DNA from: 38-11 sp927435965
GTDB taxonomy: Bacteria > Bacillota > Clostridia > Tissierellales > Dethiosulfatibacteraceae
Length of the DNA stretch: 9,474 nt
Reading direction: 5' to 3'
Assembly: GCA_927435965.1 (NCBI GenBank)
Contig: CAKMKB010000070.1
Location: 1 to 9,474 of the forward strand
The stretch's first letter is position 1. Each line of letters opens with the position of its first letter. Below, one piece after another: positions 1-6,248 of the stretch. Under the pieces are notes generated by a model. It saw only the letters and a list, made by a program, of their open reading frames with translations, was not told the origin of the DNA and did not search any database. Position numbers and translations under genes: made by a program.

Positions 1-131
1 CCCCCATCAGCCCACGCAGCACGAAATGAGTCCTCTAGGTTCTGGTTGGCATATTTTTTTTTGCCCGTGTAGTATAGCTTGGTCTGACATTCCAGGGCTA
101 GTTTGAATCTTGATTTTGTCAGATATCTCAT
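1..131 (-). CDS. DUF2779-like protein, N-terminal fragment (runs off left edge)
   Basis: An open frame begins with ATG at 131 and reads leftward without a stop for 43 codons to the window edge. It starts MRYLTKSRFKLALECQTKLY and continues with TGKKKYANQNLEDSF. From memory this strongly resembles the N-terminus of DUF2779-family proteins, whose opening is typically LTKSRFKLALECPTKLYYTGKKEYANQ; the single early cysteine (residue 15) is part of that signature. Those proteins are usually several hundred residues long and I recall them as possible PD-(D/E)XK (Cas4-like) nucleases, but no catalytic region is inside the window, so activity cannot be judged. A GGAGGG ribosome binding site lies six to seven bases before the ATG. 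The start is 21 bases past the methyltransferase stop on the same strand, which suggests cotranscription. The family call rests on recall of a short stretch; the frame itself is secure. Confidence 0.72.
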   Translation of the reverse strand, partial: MRYLTKSRFKLALECQTKLYYTGKKKYANQNLEDSFRAAWADG

Positions 132-152
132 ATTATCCCTCCAGTTAGTACT

Positions 153-737
153 TCACCTTTTCTTGGCTATAATACTCAACCACATCTCGTCTTGTCTCTC
201 TTTTCTTACATCTTGAGTTTTTATGACTTCAATAACCTCTAGATTTTCTATCCTACTCATCATTAATAGCAACTTATCTTCGGTGAAATTGGTAAACCAT
301 CTTCCATCTTTCACATAATCCACCTCTCCAGCTTTAAACGACATAAAAAAAATACCATTTTGTTTGAGATAGCTGGCATACTTATAAATTATAACTGGAA
401 GATCCATTGGCTTAATATGCAAAAGACTTGCGCAAGCCCATATCCCGTCAAATTTTTTCTCTGATTCAAAATCCTCGAAGGTTGCATGAATTACCCTGCC
501 TTCCAAAAACTTACGGCAATAATCGACCAATTCTATAGAACCATCAATCGCTAATATTTCATACCCTTGCTCCATGAACCATAGGCTATCGCGCCCCGAG
601 CCACAGCCTAAGTCCAACACAAGACCATTATTGGGAAGATAGACAGAAAACCGCTTCAATAGTTCTTCCATACTAACACTCATGGTATCATTGATGTATT
701 TCTCTGAATTTTTATTGTAATAATCTATTGAGTTCAT
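153..737 (-). CDS. class I SAM-dependent methyltransferase
   Basis: A 194-residue soluble protein, the usual length for a minimal Rossmann-fold methyltransferase. Motif I, the SAM-binding glycine loop, is LDLGCGSGRD at residues 41-50. The acidic residue that would bind the SAM ribose is D65 in AIDGS, and the motif IV region reads FDGIWACASLLHI at 96-108. There is no signal peptide or membrane segment, so it should act in the cytoplasm. The substrate cannot be inferred: the best general resemblance is to small-molecule methyltransferases of the Methyltransf_11/25 or TehB-like groups, and no extra substrate domain is present. The ATG at 737 is preceded by AGGAG nine bases away. It lies 21 bases upstream of the DUF2779-like gene and is probably transcribed with it from a promoter beyond 900, through a leader that contains a terminator-like hairpin. 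Confidence 0.9.
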   Translation of the reverse strand: MNSIDYYNKNSEKYINDTMSVSMEELLKRFSVYLPNNGLVLDLGCGSGRDSLWFMEQGYEILAIDGSIELVDYCRKFLEGRVIHATFEDFESEKKFDGIWACASLLHIKPMDLPVIIYKYASYLKQNGIFFMSFKAGEVDYVKDGRWFTNFTEDKLLLMMSRIENLEVIEVIKTQDVRKERQDEMWLSIIAKKR

Positions 738-758
738 TGGATACCTCTCCTATTAAAC

Positions 759-809
759 AAAAAATCACATCAACTCAAACCTTCTAATCTCCAAGGCCTT
801 GTGATGTGA
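759..809 (-). terminator. Rho-independent terminator or attenuator before the methyltransferase
   Basis: On the minus strand TCACATCA (809-802) pairs perfectly with TGATGTGA (772-765), and the stem is followed directly by six T residues (764-759). The loop can form a smaller inner stem of CCTT with AAGG. The T-run ends only seven bases before the AGGAG of the methyltransferase. This position is unusually close if it only terminates transcription from the metalloprotease gene that stops at 1027, and it would suit an attenuator controlling the methyltransferase. The stem is short and moderately AT-rich, so efficiency is uncertain. Confidence 0.5.
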
Positions 810-842
810 CTTAACTTCATTCATTACGCGTCTGACTATACT

Positions 843-881
843 GGAGTATTGCATCTTTATCCCCCGATAATTTAGTACTCC
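843..881 (-). other. nested hairpin in the methyltransferase leader
   Basis: On the minus strand GGAGTA (881-876) pairs with TACTCC (848-843). Inside that pair TTATC (870-866) and GATAA (861-857) flank a GGGG loop (865-862). The element lies between the candidate promoter at 918-948 and the terminator-like hairpin at 759-809. It does not match any riboswitch consensus I recognise (SAM-I, T-box, purine, c-di-GMP, guanidine or ZTP). Confidence 0.35.
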
Positions 882-917
882 CAATGTGAAATGTCATTAC
901 TTAAACGATTTTGCTAT

Positions 918-948
918 ATTATATCATGATTATGCATTCTTTTGTGAA
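918..948 (-). promoter_or_regulatory. candidate sigma-A promoter for the methyltransferase operon
   Basis: On the minus strand a perfect TATAAT -10 box occupies 923-918. TTCACA at 948-943 matches the -35 consensus at five of six positions, but the spacing is 19 bases, longer than the ideal 17. Transcription from here would give a leader of roughly 170 bases before the methyltransferase ATG. This is the most convincing promoter in the gene-free stretch 738-1026. Confidence 0.4.
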
Positions 949-1026
949 TAATGTTTTATTAAAAACTTCATTAACCATTGATATAGGCCCTTACTTAATA
1001 CCCTTAAAAAATCTAAACTCTGTACC

Positions 1027-4000
1027 CTATTTCTTTTCTTTCTTTTTAATTATCAAAATTATAATTAACAGTCCGAAGATTATCGGCATGCCATATACTG
1101 ACATGTAACCTGCTTTCACCATTAACCCTTTTACTCCTCCACTTGTTTCGGAGCCTGTAGTGCCTGTTTTTTCACCATCATTATCACTTCCGGGTACTGC
1201 TGAAATTTTTTCAGCTTTGCCGGAATTTTTTTCTGCATATTCCTTTTTTAAATCTTCATAATCTCTGTTTTCCTCTGCTGCTAGTTTAACCATTTCATAG
1301 AATGGAACATTAAACCCTGTATCATAATTCACGGGTTTGATTTCTGTTTCCGGAATATTATATTCATCTGAGTCAGAAGTTTCAAAATCATATTTTATAT
1401 AGTATCCCTGTTCAACCGCCTTGCCATAAGCTGCGTAGAAGTCTGAATTCTCTATACTCAGCGGTTCTCCTGCCCCACTGCTTATTTGAATTGTAGCCTG
1501 ATATTGTTCTGGCGGAAAAGGAATAGGAACAAGACCATTTTCATCAACTGCAGTTCTTATATAATAAGAGAACTGAGGTATCGTCGGAAAATCAACATAT
1601 ATACCATAATAGTCGTTTTCACAGGTTCCGGGATGTATATAAAACCCATCTGGTATAACCGCTTCTTCTCGGTATAATCTTTCTTCATCTGCAGGGCTTC
1701 CAGGAACATCTCCTTCTTGAAATCCCGATACGTCCGGATAATCTATAAATTCTTCTCCTACATTGTATGCCTTGTTTAACGTTGCACTTTGACCTACTTT
1801 TGCTATGCCGTCAAAGTACGGTTCATATGCTTCTCTCGTTCCATTACCAGGTGTTGAAAAGCTAAGGAAAGCATGTCTGATAAATATAGTATCTATATCC
1901 TTTTTCAGTTTATCATTGCCGCCATATTTGACAATCAACTCATCGTAAACATCGTTAAAATTCGCTTTATAAGTTTTAAGTATATCCCAGATTTCTTCGA
2001 ATGGAATCACTACTCTATCATCATCTACGCCGCCTTTGTAATCATCATCCGAATCAATCAAATCCCATAGAATTCCTGCTACTGCCAATTCCTCATCCTG
2101 TCCCATAGCTCCAAGTGAAATCTTATTTGCCTCAAGTGACCCAACGACAGGATATATATGCGGGTTAGCATAATTATAATGTTTTGCCATAACCATAGGA
2201 ATAAATTCAGCAAATCCTTCAAGATATGAGTCTGCAGTGCTGTTGTTCTTGAATCCTGCGTGATTTTTTCTGTAAGTAGTTTTTATATCATTATCGTCTT
2301 TAAATACTGACAATTCTAAATCAGTATAACCTTCAGGGAACTCGCCGTATATTGCTTCCATAGCAAGGTGACTGAACTCATGCCATTCTCTGTTCATTGG
2401 TCTATTGGGATGATTATAAGGAGATCTGGCCATAGGTATGTAAATATTTTCATCCGCACCACTGTAAAAAGCATATGTGCCTGTTCCCATGACGAAAATA
2501 GTAATGGGGTTATAAATTTCTCTGTCTTTTGAAACATCATATCCCAGAATATCTCTGTAGAATTCATAAGCCTCCGTTGTATGTATATAAAATGCTGTTA
2601 TCATATTAATATCATCATCACTGTTTATCGGAACATTTCCACCCATTTTTTTGGGGCTGATTGAAAGCATTTTAATATCCATATCATTTATGTTTTCGAA
2701 TTCTACTTGACTAGTTAGTTTAATAACTTCATCATCATATACTATCCTGAAATTTTCTTTTCCCGTGTTGTAGCTCAGATAAAGTGTAATCTCTCCTGTT
2801 CCGATTTTAAGTATTTCTTCATCGCTTTTACCTGTATCAAATATGAAATTACCGCTAGAATCAGTTGTTGTTTCATATTTGCTTCCATCTTTTAGATAAA
2901 GCGCCATCCTGGCATTTACTATGGGTTTAAATGTTGCAACATTACCTGTAATCAGTCCTTCCTTTTCAAGGTCTATGTCTTTGAAATTATTTTCTATCTC
3001 TTTTTTTGTACTTTCAACAACTGGCTGAACTTTTGTGATTAAATCATTTATCATCTTCTGGACATATTCTTTTGTCATTTGATCTTCAGGTGTTCTAACG
3101 CCACCTGTTCCATATGCGGATACTACCGCAAAAATATTATCCTTTACAAAAAAAGCATACTCCATATCGCAGGAGGCACCTGCCTGGTCGTATGTTTCGC
3201 CATATACAAACGGTCCCATTTCATCTTCGCCTGATGATCCTAGCTTGGTTTCGTCATAGTCGAAAATGGATGGTGTGTTTTGATTTGTGGGCATGATTCT
3301 CACCGTTGACATCATTGGTGCTACGCCATCTGAGCCGGGATACCATTCTCGTATAAGTTCCTCATGATTGAAAGCGAAGAATTCAGTATCCGTTTGCTTA
3401 ATAATATTTGAATCGTGAATAATATCAAGAAACAACGCTGGATCCCGTTTTGATGTTCCAGTCAAAGCGTAGTCAATGGGTTTATTATCTTCAATATATT
3501 TTTGGAAATAACTCTTTGCAGTATCAGAATCTGCACTTCTGTACACTTTTATATTCAATCTCATACCATCTTTTGATAAAACACTACTTGCCTCATATAT
3601 ATATAAATCACGGACTGAGCCATTAAATTCTGACCTGAAATTATTAAAATTGAAAGTTTTGTTTGGCTCGAGTTCATAATTGTTGCTGTCAATTATCATA
3701 GAAAGGTGAATCGTTCCCAAATTGACCATTTCATCTATGTTAAGTTCTTCTGCAAAAGCTTTCGGAGAACCTATAAATTGCAATAAAATTATACACATAA
3801 CTAAAAGAACTGCAGCTGCATTTTTTTCTTTTCTTTTTTTATAAAAAGATTCTGAGATAAGATATTTAAAAAATATTAGGAATAGAACTCCTGTAATAAC
3901 TGCCGCTCTAGTAAAAAAGTCTTTTAAAGGCATAGTTTGTTCTAAACCAGTATTTCTTAGAAACCAGCCCCATAAACCACAAATAAGAATTATTGTAACA

Positions 4001-4236
4001 ATGTACTTCCATTTTTTCGGTTTCTTAAGCTTTTTACCAAGAGCTTTCGCATCAATTTTCTCAATCACGGTTCTTCCAGCAAATGCCTGCTTCTCAACTG
4101 GCTTTTCAGAGATTACCTGACTTTTTACAGCTTCTTCTACAATGTTTTTTTTAGGTTCTTTTTCTACAGTTATTCCACAATTTGTGCAAAACTTAGCATC
4201 TTTGTTTATTTTTTCTCCGCAATTTTTACAATACAT
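1027..4236 (-). CDS. membrane-anchored zinc-ribbon / HExxH metalloprotease-like protein
   Basis: A 1069-residue protein of several parts. Residues 3-20 form a zinc ribbon with two CxxC pairs (C3/C6, C17/C20). Hydrophobic segments lie at about 76-93 and 112-126. A third at 141-157 follows KKRKEK and ends in AFA-EE (160-164), which looks like a signal peptidase I site. An exported region follows, with a carboxypeptidase-regulatory-like beta domain at about 427-490. HEFSH at 619-623 is an HExxH zinc site, and EGFAEF at 673-678 probably supplies the third ligand (E673), as in gluzincins of the peptidase MA type. A C-terminal membrane helix (1048-1063) ends in KKKEKK. The positive-inside rule places the ribbon in the cytoplasm and the protease outside. 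ATG at 4236 has AAGGAG six bases upstream. Family and substrate are not recognised; catalysis is inferred from motifs. It follows the other HEFSH gene by 180 bases. Confidence 0.8.
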   Translation of the reverse strand: MYCKNCGEKINKDAKFCTNCGITVEKEPKKNIVEEAVKSQVISEKPVEKQAFAGRTVIEKIDAKALGKKLKKPKKWKYIVTIILICGLWGWFLRNTGLEQTMPLKDFFTRAAVITGVLFLIFFKYLISESFYKKRKEKNAAAVLLVMCIILLQFIGSPKAFAEELNIDEMVNLGTIHLSMIIDSNNYELEPNKTFNFNNFRSEFNGSVRDLYIYEASSVLSKDGMRLNIKVYRSADSDTAKSYFQKYIEDNKPIDYALTGTSKRDPALFLDIIHDSNIIKQTDTEFFAFNHEELIREWYPGSDGVAPMMSTVRIMPTNQNTPSIFDYDETKLGSSGEDEMGPFVYGETYDQAGASCDMEYAFFVKDNIFAVVSAYGTGGVRTPEDQMTKEYVQKMINDLITKVQPVVESTKKEIENNFKDIDLEKEGLITGNVATFKPIVNARMALYLKDGSKYETTTDSSGNFIFDTGKSDEEILKIGTGEITLYLSYNTGKENFRIVYDDEVIKLTSQVEFENINDMDIKMLSISPKKMGGNVPINSDDDINMITAFYIHTTEAYEFYRDILGYDVSKDREIYNPITIFVMGTGTYAFYSGADENIYIPMARSPYNHPNRPMNREWHEFSHLAMEAIYGEFPEGYTDLELSVFKDDNDIKTTYRKNHAGFKNNSTADSYLEGFAEFIPMVMAKHYNYANPHIYPVVGSLEANKISLGAMGQDEELAVAGILWDLIDSDDDYKGGVDDDRVVIPFEEIWDILKTYKANFNDVYDELIVKYGGNDKLKKDIDTIFIRHAFLSFSTPGNGTREAYEPYFDGIAKVGQSATLNKAYNVGEEFIDYPDVSGFQEGDVPGSPADEERLYREEAVIPDGFYIHPGTCENDYYGIYVDFPTIPQFSYYIRTAVDENGLVPIPFPPEQYQATIQISSGAGEPLSIENSDFYAAYGKAVEQGYYIKYDFETSDSDEYNIPETEIKPVNYDTGFNVPFYEMVKLAAEENRDYEDLKKEYAEKNSGKAEKISAVPGSDNDGEKTGTTGSETSGGVKGLMVKAGYMSVYGMPIIFGLLIIILIIKKKEKK

Positions 4237-4300
4237 GTATCTCTCCTTGTATACTAATATATGGAAATTATATATCTGTATACTTTCCTTTCAAATTTCT

Positions 4301-4330
4301 TAAATATATTATTCCTCAATAATATATTTA
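4301..4330. repeat. perfect 13-bp inverted repeat upstream of the large metalloprotease
   Basis: The arms TAAATATATTATT (4301-4313) and AATAATATATTTA (4318-4330) are exact reverse complements around a four-base spacer, CCTC on the plus strand. The element lies 65 bases before the ATG of the 1069-residue gene and downstream of a possible -10 at 4366-4371. It could therefore be an operator for a dimeric repressor or a leader hairpin. On the transcript the loop would read GAGG. No T-run follows, so it is not a standard terminator. Confidence 0.6.
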
Positions 4331-4365
4331 TAAACGTTCTGGAGTATTTCATGTTTTCTCTTTTA

Positions 4366-4371
4366 ATTATA
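4366..4371 (-). promoter_or_regulatory. possible -10 box for the large metalloprotease
   Basis: TATAAT on the minus strand lies in the 180-base gap between the two metalloprotease genes, upstream of the 13-bp inverted repeat. No good -35 hexamer is found 17 or 18 bases away; TTGTGC at 19 bases matches only half of the consensus. An overlapping alternative is TTCAAA, 17 bases, then TATACT (4411-4383). The region is so AT-rich that chance matches are likely, and the gene may also be read through from the 355-residue gene. Confidence 0.25.
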
Positions 4372-4416
4372 ACAGATGCTTTAGTATAATGCACAATGAT
4401 TTAGTTTTGAACTCTT

Positions 4417-5484
4417 CTATCTATCGTTATAGATCTCCTCATAAAACTCAATACTCACTTCTTCCAAGGATTTGATACTCGGATCAAAGTTAGTCTCTAT
4501 CAAATACTTGTAAAAGTCACCATCATACATATAGATAACAAAGTAATCTTCATAGTCATAGTAATGATAGGCCAGATATTTTGAGAAACCTTCTACCAGA
4601 TTCTCCTCGCACCATCCAATCCAATCATAGCTATAATCGTATCCATTTTTCCACATGGTTTCAAAACCATCTACTTCTTTCATTTTCTCTGTTACGGCTA
4701 CAAAGTCTTTGGATCTGGTGAATGTCTGAAACAGCTCATGTGAAAACTCGTGAAAGGGTGTCAGCATCAATGTATTGTAATCGTTGATATTTCTTTGGAT
4801 GGTCGAGACCTTTTGGTTTTCATAAGAGAACCCCATAGCTCCCATGTAGCGCAATGTGTAATAGAAAAAGGGCTGATAATCTTTGCTGAATATAACACCG
4901 GACTTTTCCTCCATAAAGGTCATGATATCCGGGTTGCTTCCTTTAAGCTGAGCATTGATACGGTCTGCCTTTTGTTGAAACTCTCCTTTGTTGTTTTCCA
5001 AGTAAACTTTGAGGTGGTTTTCATAGAAGTATGGAAAGAAGATCTCTGCGGATTTCACCCATGAACGGTTCTTGTTGCTTTTCTTTATACTTTCAACGAT
5101 ATCATCAACGGAAGCATCATCTGATAAAGCTGTCGTTGTATTCATCAGAGGCCAGGCATGGGTATTATCGAATATATTAATCAAGTGTTGTTTCATGTCA
5201 TCCGGCATTGCTTCGTATGTGGATGCCATCCATTTGTAATGCCTGTAGATCTCATCGCCAACAGTGATATATGAGCTTCTTGAAAAATTCGCATCATCTA
5301 TCGCTTGGGTCTGATATATTTCATAAGCGGTGTCGATTAGAACGTATTTCAGGACTAGTCCCTTAACCACTACAGGACCATGGACGCCTGTCCTTTGAGA
5401 CGGTTTCTCTGTACTTGTCTGGCATCGGCTCAAAATCAGTATCAGAACCATTATTGTTACTATAAGTCGTTTTACTCTGCTCAC
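4417..5484 (-). CDS. exported HExxH metalloprotease-like protein, possible lipoprotein
   Basis: A 355-residue protein with a short basic N-terminus, a hydrophobic core (residues 8-18) and a cysteine at 21, so it is probably secreted or a lipoprotein. The lipobox reads LSRC, and arginine just before the cysteine is atypical. HEFSH at 245-249 is an HExxH zinc-binding motif. VEGFSKY at 297-303 places a candidate third zinc ligand, E298, 49 residues after the second histidine. This nearly equals the 50-residue gap in the neighbouring 1069-residue protein and suggests a related catalytic fold. No named family is recognised; zinc protease activity is inferred. The start is GTG, with only a poor upstream GGATG, so initiation may be weak. 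The next in-frame ATG, codon 12, would cut into the signal sequence. A good promoter lies just upstream, and the next gene on the strand is the large metalloprotease. Confidence 0.8.
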   Translation of the reverse strand: MSRVKRLIVTIMVLILILSRCQTSTEKPSQRTGVHGPVVVKGLVLKYVLIDTAYEIYQTQAIDDANFSRSSYITVGDEIYRHYKWMASTYEAMPDDMKQHLINIFDNTHAWPLMNTTTALSDDASVDDIVESIKKSNKNRSWVKSAEIFFPYFYENHLKVYLENNKGEFQQKADRINAQLKGSNPDIMTFMEEKSGVIFSKDYQPFFYYTLRYMGAMGFSYENQKVSTIQRNINDYNTLMLTPFHEFSHELFQTFTRSKDFVAVTEKMKEVDGFETMWKNGYDYSYDWIGWCEENLVEGFSKYLAYHYYDYEDYFVIYMYDGDFYKYLIETNFDPSIKSLEEVSIEFYEEIYNDR

Positions 5485-5524
5485 TCTATAATCACATCCA
5501 TTTATTTTTTGTGCATATGGTTAT

Positions 5525-5553
5525 ATTATAGTGTTTGGTGTGGATTCATTCAA
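5525..5553 (-). promoter_or_regulatory. sigma-A-type promoter for the 355-residue metalloprotease gene
   Basis: On the minus strand TTGAAT (5553-5548) is separated by exactly 17 bases from TATAAT (5530-5525). That is a four-of-six -35 and a perfect -10 at ideal spacing. The -10 is about 40 bases before the GTG start, giving a short leader. It is the best promoter match in the window. Confidence 0.65.
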
Positions 5554-5618
5554 GGATTTATGGACTCTATGTGAAGATTATTTCCAACACAATTTCAATC
5601 CCCTCTTACTTTTACTTA

Positions 5619-5627
5619 TGATATAAT
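5619..5627 (+). promoter_or_regulatory. extended -10 promoter for the cysteine hydrolase
   Basis: TATAAT at 5622-5627 is preceded by TG one base away (TATGATATAAT, with the TATG at 5617-5620), the extended -10 form that can work without a strong -35. No convincing -35 hexamer is present. Transcription would start near 5634, which supports translation from the ATG at 5675 rather than the earlier in-frame ATG at 5639. Confidence 0.5.
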
Positions 5628-5674
5628 TAAATTACAAAATGGCAATCAAAAATACAAAAAAAGGAGAGATCAAT

Positions 5675-6223
5675 ATGAAAAAAATAGCATTGGTTGTAGT
5701 GGATGTTTTAAATGATTTTGTTACGGGTGCTATTGGATGTGATAATGCGAAGGCTGTGATACAGCCATTGGTAACATTGACAGAAGAGGCAAGAAAACAC
5801 AAAATTCCTGTTATATATACCAATGATGCACATATTGAGGGCATTGACAAAGAGCTTTCACTTTGGGGAGATCATGCGCTGGAAGGGTCTGAAGGCGCTC
5901 AAGTCGTGCCTGAGCTGACACCTCAAAAGGGTGACTTTCTCGTACCAAAAAGAAGATACAGCGGTTTTTTCCAAACACACATGGATTTACTGCTGAGAGA
6001 ATTAGGAGTAGATACACTCATTGTTACAGGATTGTATGTTCACCTATGCTGTCGCATGACCTGTGCAGATGCTTATAACTTGGGTTATGGTCTAATCATA
6101 CCAAGGGAAACAATGGCTGCATTCCCAAACGATGATTATGAGGCGGGATTAACTTACCTGAAGGAATGCTTTGGAGCTGAAATATGCTCATTGGAAGAAG
6201 CTGTTGATATGATTCAGAGTTGA
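5675..6223 (+). CDS. isochorismatase-family cysteine hydrolase
   Basis: A 182-residue cytoplasmic alpha/beta hydrolase of the isochorismatase/nicotinamidase superfamily. The expected Asp-Lys-Cys triad is visible: D10 in VVDVLNDF, K92 in PKRRYSGF, and C125 in TGLYVHLCCRMTCADA, where a second cysteine replaces the usual valine. D51, H53 and H67 lie where nicotinamidases bind metal, but the full ligand set is not clear. Members hydrolyse nicotinamide, isochorismate, carbamates or related amides; the sequence does not decide which, so no gene name is given. I chose the ATG at 5675 because AAGGAG lies eight bases upstream. An in-frame ATG at 5639 has no such site and lies almost at the predicted transcript start. 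The gene is divergent from the 355-residue metalloprotease and convergent with the c-di-GMP enzyme. Confidence 0.9.
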   Translation: MKKIALVVVDVLNDFVTGAIGCDNAKAVIQPLVTLTEEARKHKIPVIYTNDAHIEGIDKELSLWGDHALEGSEGAQVVPELTPQKGDFLVPKRRYSGFFQTHMDLLLRELGVDTLIVTGLYVHLCCRMTCADAYNLGYGLIIPRETMAAFPNDDYEAGLTYLKECFGAEICSLEEAVDMIQS

Positions 6224-6248
6224 GCTCACAATCCCATGTGAGATCAAC
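6219..6248. terminator. shared hairpin between convergent genes, containing both stop codons
   Basis: GTTGAGCTCACA (6219-6230) and TGTGAGATCAAC (6237-6248) pair at 11 of 12 positions around a six-base loop. The TGA of the cysteine hydrolase (6221-6223) is in the left arm and the complement of the c-di-GMP gene's TGA (6244-6246) is in the right arm. The genes are separated by only 20 bases, so the hairpin is the natural bidirectional transcription end. Neither side has a T-run, so it may protect 3' ends or pause polymerase rather than be a classical intrinsic terminator. Confidence 0.5.

Noticed and set aside
911..1108. 65-codon plus-strand open frame overlapping the end of the large metalloprotease gene
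   Set aside because: No ribosome binding site, composition like random AT-rich DNA, and it partly shadows the well-supported gene on the other strand.
1027..1150. C-terminal membrane helix and lysine tail of the large protein as a sortase sorting signal
   Set aside because: No LPxTG-like motif precedes the hydrophobic stretch, so a simple membrane anchor is the better reading.
4750..5064. 104-codon plus-strand open frame inside the small metalloprotease gene
   Set aside because: It is antisense to a frame with a signal sequence and an HExxH motif, and it has no recognisable protein features.
5482..5502. Six-codon leader frame (MDVIIE) ending in a stop that overlaps the GTG start of the small metalloprotease
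   Set aside because: It has no clear ribosome binding site and a frame this short arises easily by chance; translational coupling cannot be supported.
5639..5674. Upstream in-frame ATG giving a 12-residue N-terminal extension of the cysteine hydrolase
   Set aside because: It has no Shine-Dalgarno sequence, lies about five bases from the predicted transcript start, and the extension is unlike the family. The ATG at 5675 has AAGGAG at ideal distance.
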